This document shows positions 37,206 through 47,643 of a stretch of 64,000 nt of DNA, piece after piece (positions within the stretch are counted from its first letter, which is position 1; the number at the start of each line of letters is the position of its first letter). The stretch is taken from contig CP124756.1 in assembly GCA_029972225.1 (NCBI GenBank), forward strand, positions 3,826,001 to 3,890,000, in the 5' to 3' direction. Source of the DNA: Candidatus Thiothrix putei. Its GTDB lineage: Bacteria; Pseudomonadota; Gammaproteobacteria; Thiotrichales; Thiotrichaceae. Under the pieces are notes generated by a model. That model saw only the letters and a list, made by a program, of their open reading frames with translations. It was not told the DNA's origin and did no database searches. Made by a program: the position numbers and the translations under genes.

Positions 37206-37742
37206 TTAACGCGCCAACGCCGCCTTCATATCTTTCAGCCTGCTCTGGATTGAGCCGTCGATCACCAAGTCACCGGCGCGAATAATTGCGCCCCCCATCA
37301 GGGTCGGGTCTACTGTAGTGACGAGCTTAATCTCACGTCCCAAGCGTTTTTGGAGTGCCGCAGCAATGGTCTGCTGCTGGTCATCGCTCATTTCCTGTGC
37401 AGAAATAATTTCCGCTTCAATCGCACCTTCCGCTTCCGCCTTCATTTGTTCAAAGATGGTAGAAATTTCAGGCAATAATGAAAAACGGTCATTCTCTGCC
37501 AGTGCCTTGAGCAGATTACGGCCTTGGTCGTCGAGTGCATCACCTGCAATCTCGGCGAACACGTCCGCTTTCTGTTCTTTGGTCATGCGAGGATGAGCCA
37601 ACAAGGCAGATGAACCGTCAGCCGCGACCACCGCAGACATGGCTGCCAGTTGCGCTGACCACTCGGTCAGTTTCCCGGCTTCCTGCGCCATCTCAAACAC
37701 CGCACGGGCGTAAGGACGGGCAGCGGTTGTCAAATCAGACAT
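37206..37742 (-). CDS. atpH: ATP synthase F1 subunit delta
   Basis: The 178-residue peripheral-stalk subunit. TTAARPYARAVFEMAQEAG is the classic N-terminal signature and VDPTLMGGAIIRAGDLVIDG the C-terminal one, ending SIQSRLKDMKAAL. It links the b dimer to the top of F1. It follows atpF by 11 bases. Confidence 0.97.
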   Translation of the reverse strand: MSDLTTAARPYARAVFEMAQEAGKLTEWSAQLAAMSAVVAADGSSALLAHPRMTKEQKADVFAEIAGDALDDQGRNLLKALAENDRFSLLPEISTIFEQMKAEAEGAIEAEIISAQEMSDDQQQTIAAALQKRLGREIKLVTTVDPTLMGGAIIRAGDLVIDGSIQSRLKDMKAALAR

Positions 37743-37753
37743 GGTTCACCACC

Positions 37754-38224
37754 TTAAATTTGCGCAGCCAGTTCATCCAATGCTTTAGCGTGAGCTTTGG
37801 CATCCACTTCGCGACCAAGAATTTTCTCAGCCCCAGCAATCGCCAGTGCAGACACCTGTGAACGCAAGCTTTCACGAGCGCGGGAAACTTCCTGCTCGAT
37901 GTCTGCCTGAGCCGCCACTTTTACGCGACCTGCTTCTTCCACAGCAGCACTCTTGGCTTCGTCCACGATTTCAGACGCACGCTTTTGCGCTTGTGCGACG
38001 ATTTCAGCAGCTTCAGCTTTGGCTTTTTTCAGCTCATCCAAGGCGTGTTTGCGAGCCAATTCTTCTTCGTGCTTGCCTTTTTCGGCAGCAGCAAGACCAT
38101 CAGCGATACGCGCTTTACGATCTTCCAGCACTTTCAGCATCGGTTCCCACAGAACACCTTTGATGAACCAGATCAGGATCGAAAAAACGATCATCTGCCC
38201 AATCAGGGTTGCAGTTACGTTCAT
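37754..38224 (-). CDS. atpF: ATP synthase Fo subunit b
   Basis: The 156-residue stator subunit, exactly the E. coli length. It has one N-terminal membrane helix (ATLIGQMIVFSILIWFIKGVL) followed by a long Ala/Glu/Lys coiled coil (RKARIADGLAAAEKGKHEEE) that reaches the F1 head. Only one b gene is present, so a homodimer is expected. Confidence 0.97.
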   Translation of the reverse strand: MNVTATLIGQMIVFSILIWFIKGVLWEPMLKVLEDRKARIADGLAAAEKGKHEEELARKHALDELKKAKAEAAEIVAQAQKRASEIVDEAKSAAVEEAGRVKVAAQADIEQEVSRARESLRSQVSALAIAGAEKILGREVDAKAHAKALDELAAQI

Positions 38225-38267
38225 GTTAACCTCCGAATGTTAGTAACAACGTTTAACAATCGGGGAA

Positions 38268-38555
38268 TTAACCAGCACCCATTGCAGCTTTAGCAGCACC
38301 GATGAACGGGTTGGCAAAGATGAACCACATGGAGATACCCAGAACGATCATTGGGAATGCTTCCATCAAGCCGCCGGTAAACAACATTTGACCAGTCAGT
38401 TGCGCACGCATTTCAGGTTGGCGAGCGATACCTTCGATAAATTTAGAACAGATCATACCCCAGCCCAGCGCTGAACCCAGACCAGCAGCCGCCAAGATAA
38501 TGCCAACGCCTACAGCAGTGTAGGAATAGATCATTGCAACAACTTGTGCATCCAT
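38268..38555 (-). CDS. atpE: ATP synthase Fo subunit c
   Basis: A 95-residue proteolipid of two membrane helices. The polar loop is EGIARQPEMR, and the ion-binding carboxylate is Glu65 in GGLMEAFPMIVL. The residues around Glu65 lack the extra hydroxyl ligand of Na+-binding rings, so H+ coupling is expected. The N terminus is about 15 residues longer than in E. coli. Confidence 0.97.
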   Translation of the reverse strand: MDAQVVAMIYSYTAVGVGIILAAAGLGSALGWGMICSKFIEGIARQPEMRAQLTGQMLFTGGLMEAFPMIVLGISMWFIFANPFIGAAKAAMGAG

Positions 38556-38605
38556 TGTGAAGTCTCCGAAAAGTTAAAAATCAAAAAAAGTAAAATCAAA
38601 AAATC

Positions 38606-39463
<858 letters not shown>

Positions 39464-39502
39464 TCACCCCGTACACTAAAGTTAAAAAATCATTGGCTGG
39501 CA

Positions 39503-39853
39503 TCACCCGACTTGGCGAGTTCCCATCAGCATATAAGCCAGTTGCGACACCATAAACGTGCCGAGGAGTGGAACAGGGGACAACTTCAAATAGCCCAGAC
39601 CTAAACCTAACGCAACTAACACAAATACAAATCGTTGTACCACACCAAAATACAAAGCATTCACGCTTTGCTGTGGACTGGTTTTTGCCATCTCCCCTGC
39701 TTGCACCACGCGACGCGATAACAGCAAGGTATTTGCGAGTGCAATAGCACCGCCGTAAAATGCAGGCAACAATGCTGAATCACCTTGGTATGACCACGAC
39801 ACCGCTACACCGCCCAACATCAAGATAAATTGAATAATGAGTATGCTTCGCAT
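39503..39853 (-). CDS. atpI: ATP synthase subunit I
   Basis: A 116-residue hydrophobic protein with four membrane helices (ILIIQFILMLGGVAVSW, LLPAFYGGAIALANTLLLS, RFVFVLVALGLGLGYL, LLGTFMVSQLAYMLMG). AtpI assists c-ring assembly. Its position as first gene before atpB is the standard proteobacterial order. The operon promoter is at 39908-39936. Confidence 0.9.
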   Translation of the reverse strand: MRSILIIQFILMLGGVAVSWSYQGDSALLPAFYGGAIALANTLLLSRRVVQAGEMAKTSPQQSVNALYFGVVQRFVFVLVALGLGLGYLKLSPVPLLGTFMVSQLAYMLMGTRQVG

Positions 39854-39907
39854 TTGTTCCTCTAGAGCAAGTTAAATTACAACCTGCTCTCGCCTAAATC
39901 CCGATGG

Positions 39908-39936
39908 AGTATAAATACATACTAATATACGGTCAA
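39908..39936 (-). promoter_or_regulatory. Sigma-70 promoter of the atp operon
   Basis: On minus, TTGACC (39936-39931), a 17-base AT-rich spacer, then TATACT (39913-39908). Both boxes match the consensus at five of six positions. Transcription should start near 39901, about 48 bases before the atpI ATG. Confidence 0.8.
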
Positions 39937-40076
39937 CCACTAGGGCTTACCCTGACCCATTAAGCAACAGGGGTGGATTATATATCTCTTTTGGCATATC
40001 CCGCCACAACAAAATGCCTTATATTTTGTCTACAAAGTTGAATAATGACAGCGGCTTACCCAAAGGAGGGAAATTC

Positions 40077-40565
40077 ATGCACTCGAACCGGCATCGCACC
40101 GCCATATCATTACTAAGCCTGACATTATGGATAATATCACTGATACCCACTGCCTTTGCTGAAGAGATCATTCCAGAAACTAACGACTTCTATGCTTTAC
40201 AGCAGGAAATGAAAAGCAAAGGACTACCATTACTGCTCGCATTTCGGGCAGATTACTGTGGGTTTTGCAGAAGATTAGAAACCGAACACCTTGAACCTAT
40301 GTTGCGCAGTGGTCAGTATGATTCACGTATTCTAATTCGCCGCTTTGACATAGGCGGTAATCAAACTGTGATTGATTTTAATGGCAACAAGATCAATGCA
40401 GAGGAGTTTGCGGCAAAACATCAAGCATCACTAACACCAACACTGCTCTTTTTGAATGCGGAAGGTAATGAAGTAGCAGAACGCCTACTAGGGTATAACA
40501 GCCCTGACTTTTACGGTGCTTATTTAGAAAGCGCCATTAGCGCTGCGCAACAAGCAGTGAATTGA
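40077..40565 (+). CDS. Periplasmic thioredoxin-fold protein with CGFC motif
   Basis: A 162-residue protein started at the ATG at 40077, six bases after a strong AAAGGAGG; a frame extension to 40014 is unlikely. It has a signal peptide (ISLLSLTLWIISLIPTAFA), then a thioredoxin fold with LLLAFRADYCGFCRRLETEH (active site CGFC) and the cis-proline loop LTPTLLFLNAEG. It resembles the SoxW and DsbE-like thioredoxins that reduce periplasmic or cytochrome-associated thiols. The exact partner is not evident. Confidence 0.85.
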   Translation: MHSNRHRTAISLLSLTLWIISLIPTAFAEEIIPETNDFYALQQEMKSKGLPLLLAFRADYCGFCRRLETEHLEPMLRSGQYDSRILIRRFDIGGNQTVIDFNGNKINAEEFAAKHQASLTPTLLFLNAEGNEVAERLLGYNSPDFYGAYLESAISAAQQAVN

Positions 40566-40577
40566 TCAGCAAAGATA

Positions 40578-40600
40578 GGGGCGTGAAGCTATCACGCCCC
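40578..40600. terminator. Strong hairpin between convergent genes
   Basis: GGGGCGTGA and TCACGCCCC form a perfect 9-bp stem around a 5-base loop, between the thioredoxin-like gene (plus) and the algR-type gene (minus). There is no T tract. The TAGGGGCGT start resembles the palindrome at 54015, so it may be a member of the same repeat family. Confidence 0.6.
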
Positions 40601-40612
40601 AAATAGGAGAAA

Positions 40613-41359
40613 TTAACGGTTACGCACGAATCGACGCACTTCCGCCAAGTGGCGACGACTGACTTCCAATTGATCGTTGACATTATCCAGCACGATTTGA
40701 GTACGACCTACAGATGATTTCGACAACCCTGCAATCGCACTTTTGGAAACCAGTGCATTACGGTGGATACGAATAAAACGGTCTGCCAAATCCGTTTCCA
40801 GTGATTTCAATGACTCCTCGATGATAACCTCGCCTTTCTTATGACGCACTGTCACGTATTTTTGGTCGGCTTGGAAATACACCACATCTTCAATGGGAAT
40901 CAACTCAAGGTTCCCTCGCATCCGCGCACAAATATGCTTACGTGACAGCAGATTACGCCCTTCACGATTTTCCAGCGCTTCCATACGTTGCGCACGGTTC
41001 AGTGAACGGGCTTGTTCCAGACTTTGTAATAATTGTTCTTGTCTAATAGGCTTCATAAGATACCCTGTTGCTTTTGTTGAAAAGGCTTCTAAAGCATATT
41101 CACCATACGCTGTGGTGAATATGACGGCTGGCGGGCTATCCATGCCCGAAATATGCCGCGCCGCTTCCAACCCATCCATACCGGGCATGGAAATATCCAT
41201 GAGCACGATGTCGGGCTGATAACGCTCGGTCATAATCACTGCATCCACCCCGTTTTCGGCTTCTGCACAAACACCATAATCGACTTGGCTTGCCAACAAC
41301 CCCTTAATGCGGGCACGCGCATACTCCTCATCGTCAACGATTAAAATTTTTAATGTCAT
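40613..41359 (-). CDS. algR: LytTR-type response regulator (AlgR-like)
   Basis: A 248-residue regulator beginning MTLKILIVDDEEYARARIKG; the longer frame to 41410 overlaps the kinase gene and is rejected. The receiver domain has Asp55 (IVLMDISMPGMDG), a Thr in IFTTAYG and Lys in YLMKPIRQ. The C-terminal LytTR DNA-binding domain (VVYFQADQKYVTVRHKKGEV, RIHRNALVS) is AlgR-like. It lies 7 bases downstream of its likely kinase. AlgR regulates alginate and type IV pili in Pseudomonas; targets here are unknown. Confidence 0.87.
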   Translation of the reverse strand: MTLKILIVDDEEYARARIKGLLASQVDYGVCAEAENGVDAVIMTERYQPDIVLMDISMPGMDGLEAARHISGMDSPPAVIFTTAYGEYALEAFSTKATGYLMKPIRQEQLLQSLEQARSLNRAQRMEALENREGRNLLSRKHICARMRGNLELIPIEDVVYFQADQKYVTVRHKKGEVIIEESLKSLETDLADRFIRIHRNALVSKSAIAGLSKSSVGRTQIVLDNVNDQLEVSRRHLAEVRRFVRNR

Positions 41360-41366
41360 AATTCTT

Positions 41367-42410
41367 CTACTCCTTGGGGATGGAAAACGAAACCCGATAT
41401 TGTTGTACATTCTTTTGGATTTTTAGATTAGCGCGGTCGCCATAGGCAAGATGCAAGCGTTTCACCATATTTTCCTGCGCAATATGATTGCCTTTGGTAT
41501 GAGTACTCATACCTGAAGGTGGTAAGGGGTTGGTAACAGAAACATCCAAACGATCACCTGCGTCATACAAACTAACCGTTAACAAGCCACCATCCTGCCG
41601 TGGCTGAATACCATGGTAAACTGCATTTTCCACCAATGGTTGCAGTAAAAAGGGAGGAATATCCATATCCAATGGCAAACTGTTTTGATCCATATCTAAT
41701 TTAACGGTCAGGCGGCGTTCTCCCAAACGCAAACCTTCCATACGCAAATACGCCAGTGTTAACTCTAACTCTTCTTTGAGTGCAATCCGCGACCGTTTGT
41801 CGAGTGTAAGACGCATAATATCGGCTAGGTCTAATAGCGCTGCCTCTGCTTTATTGGGATCAATATGCACCAAGTGTGCAATCGTATTCAGACTGTTGAA
41901 TAGAAAATGTGGGCGCATCCGAGCTTGTAACGCATCGTACTTAGCAGCCGAATCAGACTCGACTGTCTCCTCCCACTGTCCATGAATGTAAAAATATCGC
42001 AGCAAGACCAAGGTGATAATCAAACTAATCACCAAGTTTTTAAACACGAACAGGGCGTCGGTTAATATACTGTCAGCCCCCCTGCTACTACTTGACATCA
42101 ACAATCCCAAAACCGAGGCAATCAAAATAAAGCCAGCAACCGTAGCCAAGACAATAACTGAGGCTTGAGATACAGAAGGATTAACCAAAAATCGACCGAT
42201 GAAGCAGAGCGTAAACATAGAGGCCAGCATTACCCATAACACAAACAGGGAATGCAACCCAAGATTAACGAAGAAATCTCGCAAATCCGTTGCCACCACC
42301 AACGCCAATACCATTGCCAATAACTCACCTGCCAGAACTGCACGCAATAGCACCTGAGGAACGCAAAGGTTTGGTAAATAATTTAAGGTTTTTCCATTAA
42401 GTGATGGCAT
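41367..42410 (-). CDS. algZ: LytS/AlgZ-type sensor histidine kinase
   Basis: A 347-residue kinase with five or six N-terminal membrane helices (residues 20-150) and the His_kinase domain RMRPHFLFNSLNTIAHLVHI with the phospho-accepting His of RPHFLFNSLN. The ATPase domain has PPFLLQPLVENAVYHGIQP. It is followed closely by the AlgR-type gene and diverges from argH. This is the argH-algZ-algR arrangement known from Pseudomonas, which supports the names. Confidence 0.87.
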   Translation of the reverse strand: MPSLNGKTLNYLPNLCVPQVLLRAVLAGELLAMVLALVVATDLRDFFVNLGLHSLFVLWVMLASMFTLCFIGRFLVNPSVSQASVIVLATVAGFILIASVLGLLMSSSSRGADSILTDALFVFKNLVISLIITLVLLRYFYIHGQWEETVESDSAAKYDALQARMRPHFLFNSLNTIAHLVHIDPNKAEAALLDLADIMRLTLDKRSRIALKEELELTLAYLRMEGLRLGERRLTVKLDMDQNSLPLDMDIPPFLLQPLVENAVYHGIQPRQDGGLLTVSLYDAGDRLDVSVTNPLPPSGMSTHTKGNHIAQENMVKRLHLAYGDRANLKIQKNVQQYRVSFSIPKE

Positions 42411-42659
42411 TTTTCGCTCTCAATCAGACTTGATAACACCCAACTCCACAGTTGCGGCGTTTCATTCTGACCCAGTTGTAATTGTTTATATTTTTTATAA
42501 TTCCCTGACCTGACATAGCAGGCTGAGCATTTCCTTGTATACTAGTTGCAGCTAACGCTGCACGAATACAACATTGAGGATCGCGTTTTTTATTCTTCCA
42601 CAATGTGATAATGTTTGGCAACTTCTTTTAACAACTTGATGAAAATTCAACATTAACTC

Positions 42660-44066
42660 ATGAACCAACAACTACCAGATAACGCCCAAGACAAACCTTG
42701 GGGCGGACGTTTCAGCGAATCCACCGATGCCTTTGTTGAAGCATTCACTGCATCCATTCCCTTTGATAAGCGCCTGTACCGTCACGACATCCAGGGTTCT
42801 CGTGCCCACGCCCGCATGTTGGGTAAAACCGGCTTATTAAACACCACGGAAGTTGAACAAATCCTGAGTGGACTGGATGAAATCGAAAAGTCCATCGAAA
42901 AAGGCGAATTAGAATGGAAAATTTCGCTGGAAGATGTGCACATGAACATCGAAGCTCGCCTCACCGACCGCATCGGCATTTCTGGCAAAAAATTGCACAC
43001 AGGACGTTCCCGCAATGATCAAGTAGCCACCGACGTGCGCTTATGGCTGCGTGACCAAGTAGACGGCATTAGTCACGAATTACGCCGCCTGCAACGCGCC
43101 CTAGTTGACCTTGCTGAACGCGAAGCGGACACGATTCTCCCCGGCTTCACCCACTTGCAAGTAGCCCAACCGATCACCTTTGGTCATCACATGCTGGCAT
43201 GGTTTGAAATGCTGCAACGTGACTTCGAGCGCCTGCAAGATTGCCGAAAACGTATCAATGTTATGCCTTTAGGTGCAGCCGCGCTGGCAGGAACGACCTA
43301 CCCCATTGATCGCCTGTATACGGCTGAATTACTCGGCTTTGACCACCCCGCACGTAATTCTCTGGATGCAGTGAGTGATCGTGATTTCGCTATTGAATTC
43401 ACTTCCGCAGCATCCCTGATCATGATGCACCTGTCTCGCTTTTCGGAAGAACTGGTACTATGGACATCAGCCCAATTTGACTTCATTCGTCTGCCTGACC
43501 GCTTCTGCACCGGCTCGTCGATCATGCCGCAAAAGAAGAACCCAGACGTGCCAGAACTAGTACGCGGCAAAAGCGGTCGTGTTTTCGGACATCTGTTCGC
43601 CCTGCTAACCCTGATGAAAGGCCAGCCCTTGGCTTATAACAAAGACAACCAAGAAGACAAGGAGCCGCTGTTTGACACAGTAGACACATTACTAGGCAGC
43701 TTGCGGGCATTTGCTGACATGATGCCACACGTCCAACCAAAACCAGAAAAAATGCGGCAAGCTGCTATGCAAGGTTTCTCAACAGCAACTGACCTTGCCG
43801 ATTATTTGGTACGTAAAGGCTTACCCTTCCGTGATGCTCATGAGGTTGTCGGCAAAGCGGTAGCATTAGGCGTAGAAACTGGGCGGGATCTTAGTGAAAT
43901 GCGACTAGAAGAGTTACAGACATTTTCCAACATCATCGAGCCTGATGTATTTGCCGTTTTGACATTGGACGGCTCAGTGGCCGCACGTAATCATTTGGGA
44001 GGCACTGCACCGGAACAAGTAAAGCAACAAGTACAAATTGCGCGTGGACTGCTCAGCGCCAACTAA
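42660..44066 (+). CDS. argH: Argininosuccinate lyase
   Basis: A 468-residue enzyme for the last step of arginine synthesis, splitting argininosuccinate to arginine and fumarate. It shows [54 protein letters not shown] and the superfamily signature [20 protein letters not shown]. Length matches the family. A 249-bp region separates it from the divergent algZ-type gene. Confidence 0.97.
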   Translation: MNQQLPDNAQDKPWGGRFSESTDAFVEAFTASIPFDKRLYRHDIQGSRAHARMLGKTGLLNTTEVEQILSGLDEIEKSIEKGELEWKISLEDVHMNIEARLTDRIGISGKKLHTGRSRNDQVATDVRLWLRDQVDGISHELRRLQRALVDLAEREADTILPGFTHLQVAQPITFGHHMLAWFEMLQRDFERLQDCRKRINVMPLGAAALAGTTYPIDRLYTAELLGFDHPARNSLDAVSDRDFAIEFTSAASLIMMHLSRFSEELVLWTSAQFDFIRLPDRFCTGSSIMPQKKNPDVPELVRGKSGRVFGHLFALLTLMKGQPLAYNKDNQEDKEPLFDTVDTLLGSLRAFADMMPHVQPKPEKMRQAAMQGFSTATDLADYLVRKGLPFRDAHEVVGKAVALGVETGRDLSEMRLEELQTFSNIIEPDVFAVLTLDGSVAARNHLGGTAPEQVKQQVQIARGLLSAN

Positions 44067-44080
44067 CATACCCCAAAGAC

Positions 44081-44111
44081 AACCATGATAGGGGTAGCCT
44101 CTATCATGGTT
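44081..44111. terminator. Hairpin between convergent argH and lspA
   Basis: AACCATGATAG and CTATCATGGTT form a perfect 11-bp stem around a 9-base loop. There is no strong T tract on either strand, so it may act mainly as an mRNA 3' end. Confidence 0.65.
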
Positions 44112-44130
44112 AATCGCCTGATTTTGCGTA

Positions 44131-44652
44131 TCACGACTCCAGGTCAGAGGTAAATAAACTTAGTAATACCAACAAAACTGCCCCGCAGGTAATCGCAATA
44201 TCCGCCACATTAAAAATCGCAAAATGATAGTTATCCATCACAAAAGGAATATCGAAATACACATCAATAAAGTCGATAACCTTACCGTACAACAAGCGAT
44301 CAATCAGATTGCCAATCGCACCGCCTAACACCATGGTTAACCCTACCGCCACCCATACACGACTTTTTTTCAGCTTACGCAGCCAGTTAATGATAAAAAC
44401 ACTGACAGCAATCGCCAAAATAGCAAAAAACCAGCGCTGAACTCCACCCATATCAGACAGAAAGCTAAAAGCAGCGCCAGTGTTATACGCCAACGTCATA
44501 TTCAAGTGTGGGAATACCGCAAATGACTCTCCGGGTTCAAGATTTGCCTCAGCCATCCACTTAGTCCACTGATCAATAAACACCAGCGCAGCCGATAGCC
44601 ACAACCAACCCAACATCCCCGTATCCGCAGAAAGAGAACGAAAACTACGCAT
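44131..44652 (-). CDS. lspA: Lipoprotein signal peptidase
   Basis: A 173-residue inner-membrane aspartyl protease with four helices. Catalytic aspartates are in [19 protein letters not shown] and [24 protein letters not shown] is also conserved. It cleaves prolipoproteins after diacylglyceryl transfer. The ATG at 44652 overlaps the last codons of ileS by 8 bases, the common ileS-lspA coupling. A longer frame to 44721 is rejected because it lies within ileS. Confidence 0.96.
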   Translation of the reverse strand: MRSFRSLSADTGMLGWLWLSAALVFIDQWTKWMAEANLEPGESFAVFPHLNMTLAYNTGAAFSFLSDMGGVQRWFFAILAIAVSVFIINWLRKLKKSRVWVAVGLTMVLGGAIGNLIDRLLYGKVIDFIDVYFDIPFVMDNYHFAIFNVADIAITCGAVLLVLLSLFTSDLES

Positions 44653-47464
44653 ACTGACGCACCTCGCCCGTTCCTTCGATATTCTCAATGCAACGCCCAC
44701 ACAACTCAGGATGTTCAGCATGACTGCCTACATCCTCACGATGATGCCAGCAACGTGTGCATTTGCCATGTTCGGAGCGTACAACCTTCACAAACACCTG
44801 ATCCAACACCTCTACTGCATCCCCCGGCACATCGGCTAAATCATGTAAATGCACGCCAGATGTAATCAACACAAAGCGTAATTCCTCCCCCAATTTCAGC
44901 AGCGGATCATGATTCGTCTCAACACCTGCCTGACGGTAATAAATTGCCACTTCCGCATCTAAACCAGCACCAATTTGCCCGGCAACACGCACATCCTCCA
45001 GTTGCTTACTGATCAGTTCGCGTAACGCAAACACATAACTCCATTCACCCGCAGACAGTTTGTCAGCCTCATCCAGCCTAAACAGCCCATCATACCACTG
45101 GGTAAACAGCACAAAATCCTGCGCCTTTTCACCCGGCATATTCTGCCAGATTTCCTCAGCCGTAAAACTCAATACCGGATACAACCAGCGCACCATTGCA
45201 TTCAAAATATGCCAGGCTGCTGTCTGTGCCGAACGCCGCCCGCGACTACCCGCCTGCATAGTGTATTGGCGATCTTTGGTAATATCGAGGAATAAACTGC
45301 CCAGCTCCACCGTACAGAAGTTCAACACTTCTTGCGCAATCAAATGAAAATGGAAATTATCGTAAGCAGCCAGCACTTTATCTTGTACTTGCGCGGCTTG
45401 ATCGACCGCCCAACGATCTAACGGCAACATATCCGCTGCCGCAACCAAATCAGTTGCCGGATCAAAATCATTCAAATTTGCCAACAAAAAACGGGCTGTA
45501 TTGCGAATACGTCGATAAGCATCCGCAGTACGCTTCAAAATCTCATCGGAGACCGACATTTCGCGACTGTAATCGGTAGAAGCCACCCACAAACGCAAAA
45601 TATCAGCCCCCAAAGAATCGGTTACTTTTTGTGGCGCAACAATATTTCCCTTGGACTTGGACATTTTCTCGCCCTTACCATCCACCGTAAACCCGTGAGT
45701 TAGCACAGTACGGTAAGGCGCTTCGCCGCGCGTGCCAATCGCTGACAGCAACGAAGACTGGAACCAACCCCGATGTTGATCAGAACCCTCCAAATACACA
45801 TCAGCAGGAAAACGTAAATCAGCCCGACGTTCCAATACCGCCGCGTGAGTAACCCCAGAGTCAAACCACACATCCAAGGTATCACCTACCTTGTCATAGT
45901 CAACTGCATCCTTACCCAGTAACTCTTCAGGCGTTAAGCGGAACCAAGCATCAATACCTTCTTGCTCAATACGCTGTGCCACCGCCTCAATCAAGGTGGC
46001 GGTTTGTGGATGTAACTCACCGGTTTCTTTGTGGATAAATAAAGCAATCGGCACACCCCAGTTGCGTTGACGCGAAACACACCAATCCGGGCGGTTTTGC
46101 ACCATCCCCTCGATTCGCGCTTTGCCCCAGTCGGGAATCCACTTGACGCCCTGAATCGCCTCTAGTGCCTGTTTACGCAAACCATTTTGCTCTAAGCTAA
46201 TGAACCACTGCGGCGTAGCACGGAAAATCAGCGGGGTTTTATGCCGCCAGCAATGCGGGTAACTGTGGCGTAACTTTTCCGCTTTCAACAATTTGCCGCG
46301 CTCGGTCAACACCTCCAACACATGCGGATTCGCCTTGTGGACTGATTCACCCGCAAACAATTCTGTATTTGGTAAGAAGCAACCATCGCCACCCACAGGG
46401 TTATCCACCGGCAAACCGTATTTCAAACCAACCACAAAGTCTTCCTGACCGTGCCCCGGCGCGGTATGGACAGCGCCCGTCCCCGCCTCAGTGGTGACAT
46501 GCTCGCCCAAGATAACCGGTACTTGACGCGCATAAAACGGATGCTGTAATAACAGCCCCTCCAGCTTATCACCCGTGCAACGCGCCAATACCGTGTGCTC
46601 AGCAAGCTCTGCCCGTTGTAACACAGACTCCAACAGAGCTTCTGCCACCAACAAACGCTCACTCGCGATTTGCACCACCACATAATCGAGTTCGGGGTTC
46701 AGCGCCACCGCTTGGTTAGCCGGTAATGTCCAAGGTGTGGTTGTCCAAATAATTACTGACAACTCACCTTGCCCAGCGGCATCAGGCAAACGTTGCAGCC
46801 ATTCAGCTTCGTCGGCAACCGTGAAACGTACATCAATCGAAAACGAGGTTTTATCCGCGTACTCCACCTCCGCTTCTGCCAACGCCGAGCCGCAATCGGT
46901 ACACCAATGCACCGGTTTTGCGCCTTTGTGTAAATGCCCATTAGTAGCAATTCGCCCCAACGCCCGCACAATATCCGCTTCGGTTTGGAAATCCATCGTC
47001 AAATACGGGTTTTCCCAATCGCCCAGTACGCCCAGACGTTTAAAATCTTTACGCTGCAAATCAATCTGTTCCGCCGCGTATTCACGGCAAGCCTTGCGGA
47101 ACACAAACGCATCGACTTTATCGCCCGCTTTGCCGAGTTTTTCTTCGACTTTTAACTCAATCGGCAAGCCGTGGCAGTCCCAACCCGGCACATAAGGCGC
47201 GTCAAAACCACCTAAGGTTTTGCTTTTCACAATAATGTCTTTGAGGATTTTATTGACGGCATGACCAATGTGAATAGTACCGTTTGCATACGGAGGGCCA
47301 TCGTGCAGAATGAACTTGGGGCGACCGTGCGCTTTGGCACGCAATTGTTGGTAAAGCTGGCGATTTTCCCAGTCTGCCAGCATCCCCGGCTCACGTTTAG
47401 CCAAGTCGCCGCGCATTGGAAACAGCGTATTAGGCAGATTGAGAGTGTGCTTGTAGTCCGTCAT
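44645..47464 (-). CDS. ileS: Isoleucyl-tRNA synthetase
   Basis: A 939-residue class I synthetase, one residue longer than E. coli IleS. The HIGH motif is in [20 protein letters not shown], the editing domain has [22 protein letters not shown] is in [14 protein letters not shown], and the C-terminal zinc site is CTRCWHH with CGRCIENI. It pairs with lspA downstream. A 179-bp gap lies before the divergent protease gene. Confidence 0.98.
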   Translation of the reverse strand: MTDYKHTLNLPNTLFPMRGDLAKREPGMLADWENRQLYQQLRAKAHGRPKFILHDGPPYANGTIHIGHAVNKILKDIIVKSKTLGGFDAPYVPGWDCHGLPIELKVEEKLGKAGDKVDAFVFRKACREYAAEQIDLQRKDFKRLGVLGDWENPYLTMDFQTEADIVRALGRIATNGHLHKGAKPVHWCTDCGSALAEAEVEYADKTSFSIDVRFTVADEAEWLQRLPDAAGQGELSVIIWTTTPWTLPANQAVALNPELDYVVVQIASERLLVAEALLESVLQRAELAEHTVLARCTGDKLEGLLLQHPFYARQVPVILGEHVTTEAGTGAVHTAPGHGQEDFVVGLKYGLPVDNPVGGDGCFLPNTELFAGESVHKANPHVLEVLTERGKLLKAEKLRHSYPHCWRHKTPLIFRATPQWFISLEQNGLRKQALEAIQGVKWIPDWGKARIEGMVQNRPDWCVSRQRNWGVPIALFIHKETGELHPQTATLIEAVAQRIEQEGIDAWFRLTPEELLGKDAVDYDKVGDTLDVWFDSGVTHAAVLERRADLRFPADVYLEGSDQHRGWFQSSLLSAIGTRGEAPYRTVLTHGFTVDGKGEKMSKSKGNIVAPQKVTDSLGADILRLWVASTDYSREMSVSDEILKRTADAYRRIRNTARFLLANLNDFDPATDLVAAADMLPLDRWAVDQAAQVQDKVLAAYDNFHFHLIAQEVLNFCTVELGSLFLDITKDRQYTMQAGSRGRRSAQTAAWHILNAMVRWLYPVLSFTAEEIWQNMPGEKAQDFVLFTQWYDGLFRLDEADKLSAGEWSYVFALRELISKQLEDVRVAGQIGAGLDAEVAIYYRQAGVETNHDPLLKLGEELRFVLITSGVHLHDLADVPGDAVEVLDQVFVKVVRSEHGKCTRCWHHREDVGSHAEHPELCGRCIENIEGTGEVRQYA

Positions 47465-47643
47465 CGTTCGATCCTATTGTCTTCTTGAGGCGTGTGCCAT
47501 GCCGTAAGTGCCGAAGAATACCAAGTTTTACCTTAAAAACCGATAGATTACCGTCAGATTAAAGTCTTTTCACACAACCGACGGATACGTTATAGTCCTT
47601 TAATTATTCATGCCTCTCGCCTTGGGCTGTTATTATTTTCAAT

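Noticed and set aside
38268..38555. Sodium-dependent ATP synthase
   Set aside because: The c subunit lacks the extra polar ligands next to Glu65 that mark Na+-binding rings.
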